Assembly (NCBI RefSeq): GCF_000688655.1
Contig: NZ_JIBO01000008.1
Coordinates: forward strand, 269,241-275,577
DNA length: 6,337 nucleotides
Direction: 5' to 3'
Origin: Lonsdalea quercina subsp. quercina
GTDB lineage: Bacteria > Pseudomonadota > Gammaproteobacteria > Enterobacterales > Enterobacteriaceae
Positions 1 through 6,206 of the stretch are shown one piece after another (within the stretch, counting starts at the first letter, position 1; every line of letters starts with the position of its first letter). The translations under genes were made by a program, and so were the position numbers. The notes below the pieces were generated by a model that was given only the letters and a program-made list of their open reading frames with translations, searched no databases and was not told the DNA's origin.

Positions 1-767
1 AGCGCCTCGAGACACTGCCGCGGGGAGATGACGCCGAGCGCCAGATACGGCGAAAGCTGGCTGGTGCCGGGCGCGGCGGGGAGGTCTCGCTGAGAGGCGT
101 AGCCGTCGGCCTTCTGACGACAGAACTGACGCAGCCGCTGCTGCGCAGCCTCTTCGCCCGCCGGAAAGTCCTCGGATACTAAAATTGACGGATAGTCGAA
201 CGGCTTCACCGGCGGAACATCGTCCGTCATCTTGCCGCGCGCGGTCGGCGCTGGCACGCAGACGGTTTCGCTCTGCTGCAACCGTTTGACGAACGCTTTG
301 CTGAACGGCGTGAAGACACGATACATCTTGCCGTCGCCCGTCATGACGCTGCCGGGCGGCAGCAGCAAGCTGTCATCAAAGCCCTGACAGACGACTTTGC
401 CGTCCAGCGCCTGCTCCATTTTTCTGTCGCGCTGGCGTTCGTTCAGCTCGTACTGATAGTTGTAGAACAGGTTCGTCACCTGCTCGCGCTGGCAAAACTC
501 GACCAGCGCATCAACGCTGTCGTTAAAGTCGCCGCACTGCTGATAGAACAGCGGGATGCCTTTATCATGCAGAGACTGCTGCAACCGTTGCAGGTTATCG
601 AACATCAGGGCGGCCTGACGCTCGGACATGTCATGGTTAGCCCACTGCCGGGGCGTGGCGATGAATAACCCGATCACACGGGCTTTTTTATCCTGACAGG
701 CAGCGTGGAGCGCGAGATTATCGCTCATGCGTAAATCGTGGCGAAACCAGACCAAGTGCGTAGCCAT
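1..767 (-). CDS. phrB: Deoxyribodipyrimidine photolyase, N-terminal part (cut by window edge)
   Basis: Repairs cyclobutane pyrimidine dimers in DNA using blue/near-UV light; cytoplasmic flavoenzyme with FADH- and a folate antenna. The 255 readable residues begin MATHLVWFRHDLR and follow E. coli PhrB closely, including the IATPRQW segment near residues 36-42, FYNYQYELNE at 101-110 (N109 and E110 match the folate-contacting pair in E. coli) and DDSLLLPPG at 131-139. The start of the FAD-binding helical domain is visible at about 234-252 (GTSQLSPYLALGVISPRQC). The rest, roughly 215 residues by comparison with the 472-residue E. coli enzyme, lies beyond base 1. The ATG at 765-767 is chosen because an AAGGA ribosome site sits 6-7 bases upstream (774-778) and the N-terminus matches the family. 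The gene starts 22 bases after the ybgA stop, so cotranscription with ybgA is likely. No frameshift is seen in the visible part. Identity is very secure. Confidence 0.97.
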   Translation of the reverse strand, partial: MATHLVWFRHDLRMSDNLALHAACQDKKARVIGLFIATPRQWANHDMSERQAALMFDNLQRLQQSLHDKGIPLFYQQCGDFNDSVDALVEFCQREQVTNLFYNYQYELNERQRDRKMEQALDGKVVCQGFDDSLLLPPGSVMTGDGKMYRVFTPFSKAFVKRLQQSETVCVPAPTARGKMTDDVPPVKPFDYPSILVSEDFPAGEEAAQQRLRQFCRQKADGYASQRDLPAAPGTSQLSPYLALGVISPRQCLEA

Positions 768-789
768 AGCGAGTCCTTATGACAACAAA

Positions 790-1749
790 CTAGTAGCCGT
801 ACCGCAAGCGCAACGCTTCGGGATACGGCGCGAAATAGCGCTGCTGCTCGAGGTAGTCGTCCGGATATTCGGACAAATAGTGGCGCAGGAGCGTAATGGG
901 AGCCAGCAGCGGCTGGACCCCTTGGCGATAACGATCGATAAGCTGGGTCAGCTCCTGGCGCTGTGAGGCATTCAGCTGATTGCGGAAATAGCCCTGCACA
1001 TGCATCAGAACGTTGGTGTGATTGCGGCGGGTCGCGGGATTCGAGAGCAGCGACATCAAGCGCAGCCGGTATTCCGCAGCGAAGGCTTCCAGAGACTCCC
1101 ACTGGTCCATCATGGCGACAAAACGTCCCAGCGTGCGGTATTCCGTCTGAGAATGGGCCAGCAACAGCAGCTTGTAACGGCTGTGAAACGCCACCAGCCG
1201 CCCGCGGGTCAGCCCTTGTTGCCATAGCTGATTCAGCTCATGCAGTGCGAAAACTCGCTCGATGAAGTTCTCGCGGAGCACCGCGTCATTCAGGCGGCCG
1301 TTCTCTTCTACAGGCAACCACGGCATGGCGGCCATCAGGTGTTCGGTAAAGAGACCCATGCCGCTTCGCCGCGCGTTTTTCTGGTCGGCGTCATACACGC
1401 GGACGCGCTCCATCCCACAGCTGGGGGATTTGGCGCAGACGATGTAGCCGCACAGATGGCTCAGTTCGTTCACCTTGCTTGCCGAGAAGGCGTGCATTTC
1501 CTCGGTCACGTCCAGATCGCTGCCGTTGCTGGCGCGCAACACGGTTTCATCGTGTTCGTTCTTGACCAAACGCAAGGCCGGACGCGGCGTCGGCAGCCCA
1601 ACCGCGATTTCGGGGCATATCGGCTCAAAGCTGAAATAGGAGGTGAGTTGATCCGCAGCAAACCCAAAACGCTTGTGTCCGCCGTCAAAACGGACCTGAT
1701 TTCCCAGCAGGCAGGCGCTTATGCCAACGGGAATTAACGAGTTCGACAT
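790..1749 (-). CDS. ybgA: YbgA-type protein with DUF523 (TudS-like Fe-S desulfidase) and DUF1722 domains
   Basis: A 319-residue two-domain protein. Residues about 5-145 are DUF523: VGISACLLGNQVRFDGGHKR at 8-27, CPE at 45-47, GLPTPRP at 51-57 and KSPSCG at 107-112. C13, C45 and C111 are the family's conserved cysteines, which hold a [4Fe-4S] cluster in the characterised thiouracil desulfidase TudS. Residues about 163-310 are DUF1722 and match E. coli YbgA (RVFALHEL, LTRG, HSRYKLLLLAHSQ, HTNVLMHVQGYF, QPLLAP); E. coli YbgA is only about 169 residues and lacks the first domain. From memory, TudS-DUF1722 fusions named RudS remove sulfur from 4-thiouridine in tRNA, so that role is inferred here. 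The start at 1749 is preferred because GAGG lies 6 bases upstream; ATG 1761 and TTG 1764 in the same frame lack a ribosome site. phrB follows after 22 bases. The domain call is firm; the substrate is not proven. Confidence 0.92.
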   Translation of the reverse strand: MSNSLIPVGISACLLGNQVRFDGGHKRFGFAADQLTSYFSFEPICPEIAVGLPTPRPALRLVKNEHDETVLRASNGSDLDVTEEMHAFSASKVNELSHLCGYIVCAKSPSCGMERVRVYDADQKNARRSGMGLFTEHLMAAMPWLPVEENGRLNDAVLRENFIERVFALHELNQLWQQGLTRGRLVAFHSRYKLLLLAHSQTEYRTLGRFVAMMDQWESLEAFAAEYRLRLMSLLSNPATRRNHTNVLMHVQGYFRNQLNASQRQELTQLIDRYRQGVQPLLAPITLLRHYLSEYPDDYLEQQRYFAPYPEALRLRYGY

Positions 1750-1771
1750 GAGGTGCCTCATCAAAAGAAAT

Positions 1772-1787
1772 TGCTATCTCAATAGCA
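1772..1787. repeat. Short inverted repeat in the ybgA leader
   Basis: TGCTAT (1772-1777) and ATAGCA (1782-1787) are perfect 6-base arms around CTCA. The element sits 22 bases upstream of the ybgA start codon, so it lies in the leader or promoter region and could be an operator half-site pair or a weak RNA hairpin. No protein is assigned to it and chance is a real alternative for so short a repeat. Confidence 0.3.
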
Positions 1788-1832
1788 TAGCGGATTTACA
1801 GGCAACTCATGAGAAAGATGAGGAAAATCATG

Positions 1833-1863
1833 CCTTCGCGCCTGACGATTTCAGACGCGAAGG
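1833..1863 (-). terminator. Hairpin between ybfA and ybgA, possible weak terminator or attenuator
   Basis: CCTTCGCG (1833-1840) pairs perfectly with CGCGAAGG (1856-1863). After one mismatch (1841/1855), CTGA (1842-1845) pairs with TCAG (1851-1854), leaving a 5-base loop. Read on the minus strand it lies 32 bases after the ybfA stop and 83 bases before the ybgA start. It is followed by GCATGATTTTCC, a poor U-tract, so efficient termination is doubtful. It may partly separate ybfA from ybgA transcription or serve as a leader structure of ybgA. Confidence 0.4.
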
Positions 1864-1895
1864 AGGGATAGATACGCGGTCCCTCGGCGCTGCGG

Positions 1896-2096
1896 TCAAT
1901 AAAAGTGGCCGGCGGCATGCTCTGACTGCCTATGCCACACCGGTTCGTCGCTGGTTTTTAACCATACTCGATGCAGGTAACTGTAGAAACGGGCGCGATC
2001 GCGACGGAACAGCATCACCGGCAAAGCCAGCAGACCAATAATCACAACCGCGCTGCGGCGCAGAACAATACGGTGGAACGGGTAAGCGCAAGACAT
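1896..2096 (-). CDS. ybfA: YbfA family small membrane protein (DUF2517)
   Basis: A 66-residue protein of unknown biochemical role. It matches the 68-residue E. coli YbfA along its length, most clearly LLALPVMLF (22-30), [13 protein letters not shown] (33-45), KTSDEPVW (47-54) and the C-terminal GHFY. Residues about 13-30 ([18 protein letters not shown]) are hydrophobic and preceded by basic residues, which suggests one inner-membrane helix with a cytoplasmic tail; this is a prediction from composition. The ATG at 2096 is chosen because GGAGG (2103-2107) stands six bases away. An in-frame ATG at 2102 directly abuts that site, and a longer 78-residue reading has no ribosome site and no family match at its N-terminus. 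In E. coli ybfA is divergent from kdpF. Here it is divergent from kdpD. It was too small to be obvious and is easily missed. Confidence 0.9.
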   Translation of the reverse strand: MSCAYPFHRIVLRRSAVVIIGLLALPVMLFRRDRARFYSYLHRVWLKTSDEPVWHRQSEHAAGHFY

Positions 2097-2121
2097 GGCC
2101 ATCCTCCGAGTCATACGATGC

Positions 2122-2138
2122 GCGGGAGGCACTCCCGC
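2122..2138 (-). promoter_or_regulatory. ybfA: GC-rich hairpin in the ybfA leader facing an anti-Shine-Dalgarno pairing
   Basis: GCGGGAG (2122-2128) and CTCCCGC (2132-2138) are perfect 7-base arms around a 3-base loop, 25 bases upstream of the ybfA ATG. On the minus-strand RNA, CCUCC formed by bases 2129-2125 is exactly complementary to the ybfA ribosome site GGAGG (2107-2103). The hairpin occupies four of those five bases, so the two pairings exclude each other. What is seen is the complementarity; a role in translation control is inference. Confidence 0.4.
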
Positions 2139-2186
2139 AGGTGATGAACGCGTTACTGCAATAGGCTAAAACTCTACCCGCTTTGT

Positions 2187-2222
2187 GCCCGGTTAGCTAC
2201 TCATCCGACCAGAAAACCGGGC
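2187..2222. repeat. 8-base inverted repeat upstream of kdpD
   Basis: GCCCGGTT (2187-2194) and AACCGGGC (2215-2222) are perfect arms separated by 20 bases. There is no U-run on either side, so it is not a typical terminator. Arm centres are about 28 bases apart, close to but not exactly three helical turns, which would suit either an RNA stem-loop in a leader or a spaced protein site. It lies between the two divergent start codons, 174 bases before kdpD. Confidence 0.4.
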
Positions 2223-2396
2223 CGTAATTATCCTAAAAATTGATGAAGGGATGGGCCTGACGATGATAAAAAAGCTGACTTTCGCCACCCGCGAATAAAA
2301 CGCCGGAGACGCCTGGCTCTGGCGGAAACACCGCCGCTTATGTATTACTGTTAGACCCAACCCATGATTCACTGAGCCTTGCGATAAGGACCGTTC

Positions 2397-5120
2397 ATGA
2401 CCCATGAGGAACCGCGTCGTCCCGACCCGGATACGTTGCTGTCCCAGCTTGGAGAATCCCCGCGGGGAAAACTGAAGATTTTTTTTGGCGCCAGCGCGGG
2501 CGTCGGTAAAACCTACGCGATGCTGCAAGAAGCTCGCCGTCTCAAGGAGCAGGGGCTGGATGTGCTGGTCGGCGTGGTGGAAACCCACGGGCGCGTGGAG
2601 ACCCTCGCGCAGTTAGACGGGTTGCCGCAACTGCCGGGGAAAAAGATCGGGGCAGCGGGCAGAGATTATGAGGAGTTCGACCTGGACGCCGCGCTGGCGC
2701 GAGCGCCTGCGCTGATCCTCGTAGATGAACTGGCCCACAGTAATCTGCATGGAAGTCGTCATCCTAAACGCTGGCAGGATGTGCAGGAGCTATTGGAAGC
2801 CGGGATCGATGTCTTCACAACGGTCAACGTGCAACATCTGGAAAGCCTCAACGATGTGGTGGGCGGGATCACCGGTATACGTGTACGCGAAACCCTCCCC
2901 GATCCGTTCTTTGACGATGCGGACGAAGTCGTGCTGGTGGATTTGCCGCCGGACGACCTGCGCCAACGCCTGCATGAAGGCAAGGTTTATCTTCCGCAGC
3001 AGGCGGAGCGCGCCATCGAACATTTCTTCCGCAAGGGCAATCTCGTTGCGCTGCGTGAGCTGGCCCTGCGTCGGCTGGCTGACCGGGTGGACGACCAGGT
3101 GCGGGCGATGCGCGACCTTCAGGGCGGCGAGCGCGTATGGCATACCCGCGACGCGATTCTGCTTTGCATCGGTCAGGACGCGGGCAATGAAAAACTGGTG
3201 CGGACTGCCGCCCGGCTGGCGGCGCGGTTGGGCGGCGTCTGGCACGCAGTGTACGTGGAAACGCCCCGGTTACACCGACTGCCTGAATCCCGACGCCGGG
3301 CCATCCTGCGCGCGTTGAAGCTGGCGCAGGATTTGGGCGCAGAAACGGCCACCTTGTCCGATCCCTCCGTGGAAAACGCCATCCTCCGTTACGCACGCGA
3401 ACATAATCTCAGCAAAATCGTGATTGGTCGTCACACGGATCGCCGATGGAATCGCTGGCGTCGGGCGCGATTCGCCGAGAAGCTGGGGCTATTAGGACCC
3501 GATCTCGATCTGGTGGTGGTTGCCGTTCAGGATGAGCCCGCCACCCCGCCAGACAAACCGGAAGATAACCGGAGTCCCACCGAAAAATGGCGGCGTCAGC
3601 TGTATGGCTGCGCGCTGGCGATCGCCCTGTGCGCCGCAATCACGCTGCTGGCGCTGTGGTCTCCATTTTCCATGCTCGAACCGGTGAATCTGGTGATGAT
3701 TTACCTGCTTGGCGTGGCGATCGTCGCGCTGTTCTTCGGACGTTGGCCCTCGGTTTTTGCCGCGCTGATCAACGTCGTCGCCTTCGATCTCTGCTTCGTC
3801 GCGCCGCGCGGCAAACTGGCCGTGGCCGATGCACAGTATCTGGTCACGTTTATCGTGATGCTCAGCGTCGGCATTCTGGTGGGCAGCTTGACCGCGGGCG
3901 TGCGCTACCAGGCACGCGTCGCCCGCTTCCGTGAACAGCGCATGCGCCATCTGTACGAGATGTCCAACGCGCTTAACCGCAGCCTGACCGTGGAAGATAT
4001 CGCCGCCGCCAGTCGTCACTATCTTGGCTCGACGTTTCAGGCTCGCGCCGCGATCTGGCTGGCGGATACGCCGTCCTCACCGACGACCGAGCTGAAGCCC
4101 GTCTCGGCGCAGACGCCGGAATCGCTTATCGTCGACCCGGCTATCGCACGCTGGAGCTTCGACCATCATGCGCCGGCGGGCTACGGAACCCGTACCCTGC
4201 CCGGCGTTCCTTACCAGATTCAGCCGCTGTCGACGCCGCAGCTGACGTTCGGCGTCATCGCGCTTGAGCCGCTGCATGCGCGCCAATTGATGATCCCCGA
4301 ACAGCAGCGCATGCTGGAGACCTGCACCGTCTTGATCGCCAATGCGCTGGAACGGCTGCATCTCATCCAAAGCGCCGAGAAGGCGCGTCTGGATACCGAA
4401 CGAGAGCAGTTACGCAACTCGCTGCTGTCCGCGCTGTCCCACGATTTGCGCACGCCGCTGACGGTGCTGTCCGGACAGGCGGAGATTCTGACACGGAATC
4501 TGAGCGCGCAGGCATCGCCTTATGCTCCGCAAGCCGGCCAGATCGGACGGCAGATCCAGAACACCATACGGCTGGTCAATAATCTGCTGGATATGGCTCG
4601 TCTCCAGTCGGACAGTTTCCATCCCCGCAAAGCCTGGCAGTCGCTTCAGGAGCTGGCGGACAGCGCAGTGCGGCATCTGGAAAATGGCGAAGACGCGCCA
4701 GACGTGACGCTGGCGCTGGCGCTGCCGCAAGATCTGATGCTGGTCTACTGCGATGCCATCCTGATAGAACGGGTGCTGATTAACCTTCTGGAGAATGCCG
4801 TCAAGTATGCGGGAGACCAAGCCGCTATTACGCTCTCCGCACTGCCGCTCGTCGCAGCAACCGACGAGCGCTACGTTGAAGTGCGCGTGCAGGACAACGG
4901 CCCCGGCATCGCCCCCGGTAAAGAGCTGATGATTTTTGATAAATTCGCCCGAGGACATCAGGAATCCGCCATTCCTGGTGTAGGGTTGGGACTGGCTATC
5001 TGTCAGGCCATCGTCGCCATTCACGGCGGAAAAATCTGGGCGACGAATGCCGAAGGCGGCGGCGCCGTGTTTCACTTCACATTGCCGCTGATAACCCCGC
5101 CGGATCTGGAACCTGAATAA
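2397..5120 (+). CDS. kdpD: Sensor histidine kinase KdpD
   Basis: Inner-membrane sensor of potassium limitation and osmotic stress that phosphorylates and dephosphorylates KdpE. The 907 residues (E. coli 894) carry, in order: the N-terminal KdpD domain from RPDPD (8-12) with Walker A GASAGVGKT (31-39) and Walker-B-like ALILVDE (105-111); a universal-stress-protein-like domain at about 250-378; four hydrophobic helices at about 403-421, 429-447, 452-470 and 480-499; an arginine-rich stretch R503-R517; a GAF-like region at about 525-650; and the kinase core. The core has SHDLRTPL with phospho-acceptor H682, N-box NLLENAVKYAG (796-806), DNGPG (833-837), FDKFARG (847-853) and GVGLGLAIC (861-869). 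The ATG at 2397 has AAGGA six bases upstream. All catalytic motifs are intact, so the kinase should work. Unusually, it is not preceded by kdpFABC. kdpE follows 17 bases later. Confidence 0.98.
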   Translation: MTHEEPRRPDPDTLLSQLGESPRGKLKIFFGASAGVGKTYAMLQEARRLKEQGLDVLVGVVETHGRVETLAQLDGLPQLPGKKIGAAGRDYEEFDLDAALARAPALILVDELAHSNLHGSRHPKRWQDVQELLEAGIDVFTTVNVQHLESLNDVVGGITGIRVRETLPDPFFDDADEVVLVDLPPDDLRQRLHEGKVYLPQQAERAIEHFFRKGNLVALRELALRRLADRVDDQVRAMRDLQGGERVWHTRDAILLCIGQDAGNEKLVRTAARLAARLGGVWHAVYVETPRLHRLPESRRRAILRALKLAQDLGAETATLSDPSVENAILRYAREHNLSKIVIGRHTDRRWNRWRRARFAEKLGLLGPDLDLVVVAVQDEPATPPDKPEDNRSPTEKWRRQLYGCALAIALCAAITLLALWSPFSMLEPVNLVMIYLLGVAIVALFFGRWPSVFAALINVVAFDLCFVAPRGKLAVADAQYLVTFIVMLSVGILVGSLTAGVRYQARVARFREQRMRHLYEMSNALNRSLTVEDIAAASRHYLGSTFQARAAIWLADTPSSPTTELKPVSAQTPESLIVDPAIARWSFDHHAPAGYGTRTLPGVPYQIQPLSTPQLTFGVIALEPLHARQLMIPEQQRMLETCTVLIANALERLHLIQSAEKARLDTEREQLRNSLLSALSHDLRTPLTVLSGQAEILTRNLSAQASPYAPQAGQIGRQIQNTIRLVNNLLDMARLQSDSFHPRKAWQSLQELADSAVRHLENGEDAPDVTLALALPQDLMLVYCDAILIERVLINLLENAVKYAGDQAAITLSALPLVAATDERYVEVRVQDNGPGIAPGKELMIFDKFARGHQESAIPGVGLGLAICQAIVAIHGGKIWATNAEGGGAVFHFTLPLITPPDLEPE

Positions 5121-5137
5121 GAGGAGTCACCACGCAG

Positions 5138-5818
5138 GTGCTTACCAACATATTGCTCGTAGAAGATGAAAAAGAGATACGGCGCTTCGTGCGGCAAGCG
5201 CTCGAAGGGGAAGGTTGTCATGTCTTTGAGGCCGACACGCTACAGCGCGGCCTGATCGAGGCCGCCACCCGCAAGCCGTCGCTGATTATCCTCGATCTGG
5301 GCCTGCCGGACGGCAACGGCATCGATTATATTCACGACCTGCGCCAGTGGAGCAGCATCCCGATTATCGTCCTGTCCGCCCGCAGCGATGAACAGGATAA
5401 AATCGCGGCGCTGGACGCTGGCGCCGACGATTTTCTGACAAAACCTTTTGGCATTGGCGAGCTGCTGGCGCGGCTGCGTGTCGCACAGCGTCGGTTTACG
5501 CTGTCGCGGCAGGAAAGCCCGCAGGTGACCTTCGGAGACATCAGTGTCGATCTGCTCGATCGTCAGGTGACTCGCAACGGCGAACTGCTACATCTGACGC
5601 CCACCGAGTTCCGCTTACTGTCCCTGCTGGTCGCTAATCCCGGCAAAGTCTTGACGCAGCGCCAATTGCTGAATGACGTGTGGGGGCCTAATGCGGTAGA
5701 GAACAGCCACTACCTGCGCATCTATATGGGACACCTGCGCCAAAAATTGGAGCTGGACCCCGCCCGCCCGCGGCACCTGGTGACGGAGACCGCCGTCGGT
5801 TATCGTTTCATCCCCTGA
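5138..5818 (+). CDS. kdpE: Response regulator KdpE (OmpR/PhoB family)
   Basis: Cytoplasmic DNA-binding partner of KdpD, 226 residues against 225 in E. coli. The receiver domain (about 3-117) has the acidic pair E9-D10, phospho-acceptor D53 in LIILDLGLPDG, switch residue S80 and K102 in TKPFG. The winged-helix output domain (about 128-225) has HLTPTEFRLL, the KVLTQRQLLNDVWGP recognition region at 170-184 and the C-terminal YRFIP. The start is GTG at 5138: the next codon CTT cannot initiate and the residues TNILLVEDE align with the E. coli N-terminus. The ribosome site GAGGAG (5121-5126) is 11 bases away, longer than ideal. It lies 17 bases after kdpD, so the two are one operon, but they do not overlap. 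In E. coli KdpE activates kdpFABC, which is not present here, so its targets in this genome are open. Confidence 0.97.
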   Translation: MLTNILLVEDEKEIRRFVRQALEGEGCHVFEADTLQRGLIEAATRKPSLIILDLGLPDGNGIDYIHDLRQWSSIPIIVLSARSDEQDKIAALDAGADDFLTKPFGIGELLARLRVAQRRFTLSRQESPQVTFGDISVDLLDRQVTRNGELLHLTPTEFRLLSLLVANPGKVLTQRQLLNDVWGPNAVENSHYLRIYMGHLRQKLELDPARPRHLVTETAVGYRFIP

Positions 5819-5841
5819 AGATAGCCTTTCGCATGAGGCTG

Positions 5842-5864
5842 AAGCGGCATTTCCGCTTATTCTT
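5842..5864 (+). terminator. Weak candidate terminator after kdpE
   Basis: AAGCGG (5842-5847) pairs with CCGCTT (5853-5858) around CATTT and is followed by ATTCTT. It stands 23 bases after the kdpE stop, the right place for an operon terminator. The stem is short and the T-tract interrupted, so it may be inefficient. The CCGCT arm can alternatively pair with AGCGG at 5866-5870. The stronger terminator at 6157-6184 would act as a backup. Confidence 0.4.
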
Positions 5865-6156
5865 GAGCGGGAAAAGAGTTATAAGTAGCGGGTTGGCTAT
5901 CCGCAATATGCGCTGTGATGATCCCAGTGGTCACGCTGATGGTTACACTTGGATAATGGCAATCGTCCCCCATTTTCGATGACATTGTCCAATTCGTCAC
6001 TGCCGGATTTATCCTCGGCATGAGGAACGGCGACGCTCGAATCTCCCCAGCAACACGGCAGGCGGACAGAATGATACGGGCGCAACATTCGCATAATCGT
6101 TAAGACCGCGACTGACCAAAACAACGCTTTTCGTCGCTAACATTCCGGCTAATAAC

Positions 6157-6184
6157 AAAAAAGGCACCGTCATCGGTGCCTTTT
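6157..6184. terminator. Bidirectional intrinsic terminator between kdpE and pgm
   Basis: GGCACCG (6163-6169) pairs with CGGTGCC (6174-6180) around a TCAT loop, giving a perfect 7-base GC-rich stem. It is flanked by six A (6157-6162) and four T (6181-6184), so the stem can extend by four A-T pairs. Read on the minus strand it is 22 bases after the pgm stop and followed by TTTTTTG, a classic terminator for pgm. Read on the plus strand its tail is TTTTAAATTT, so it may also stop transcripts from kdpDE. Confidence 0.88.
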
Positions 6185-6206
6185 AAATTTCGCGTGGTAA
6201 CGGACG

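Larger units (their letters stand above)
2097..2396. other. Divergent intergenic region ybfA/kdpD; position normally holding kdpFABC
   Basis: These 300 bases separate the start of ybfA from the start of kdpD. All three plus frames are broken by stops and none shows a match to KdpF, KdpA, KdpB or KdpC, although E. coli carries kdpFABC exactly here. The region must supply the kdpDE promoter, but I find no convincing sigma-70 box; the best pair, CCGACC (2205-2210) with TATCCT (2229-2234), is weak. No T-rich sequence resembling the E. coli KdpE operator was recognised. The ribosome site of kdpD, AAGGA at 2386-2390, lies at its end. A further 5-base-stem hairpin, GGCGG/CCGCC with loop AAACA, is at 2321-2335. 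Confidence 0.75.
5819..6206. other. Gene-free interval between kdpE and pgm
   Basis: The 388 bases hold no gene that I recognise. A minus-strand reading at 5897-6124 (75 codons, TTG start) has no ribosome site and no recognised family. In the plus direction a 48-codon open stretch up to 6105 lacks a good start. In E. coli speF and potE occupy this interval; no part of either was recognised. The interval begins with a weak hairpin after kdpE and ends with the bidirectional terminator next to pgm. It could be a remnant of lost genes. Confidence 0.6.

Noticed and set aside
725..1225. 166-codon minus-strand reading overlapping ybgA and phrB
   Set aside because: Out of frame with two secure genes that it overlaps, low-complexity Ala/Arg/Pro-rich translation and no recognised family.
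1240..1737. 165-codon plus-strand reading antisense to ybgA
   Set aside because: Lies wholly inside the DUF523-DUF1722 gene, whose conserved motifs fix the coding frame; no own ribosome site or family match.
1750..1764. Longer ybgA start at TTG 1764 or ATG 1761
   Set aside because: Neither has a ribosome site; GAGG lies at the right distance only from ATG 1749, and the extra residues MMRHL are outside the family's conserved start.
1721..2041. 106-codon plus-strand reading across ybgA start and ybfA
   Set aside because: Antisense to ybfA and to the ybgA start region, with no recognisable domain.
2251..2298. 15-codon plus-strand reading (MGLTMIKKLTFATRE) upstream of kdpD as a leader peptide or KdpF
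   Set aside because: No properly spaced ribosome site, no hydrophobic helix as KdpF needs, and too short to judge.
2869..3396. 175-codon minus-strand reading antisense to the KdpD N-terminal and stress-protein domains
   Set aside because: Arg/Pro/Ala-rich shadow translation with no ribosome site; the opposite strand is unambiguously kdpD.
4410..5075. 221-codon minus-strand reading antisense to the KdpD kinase core
   Set aside because: Covers the H, N, D, F and G boxes of KdpD; a typical shadow of a GC-rich gene.
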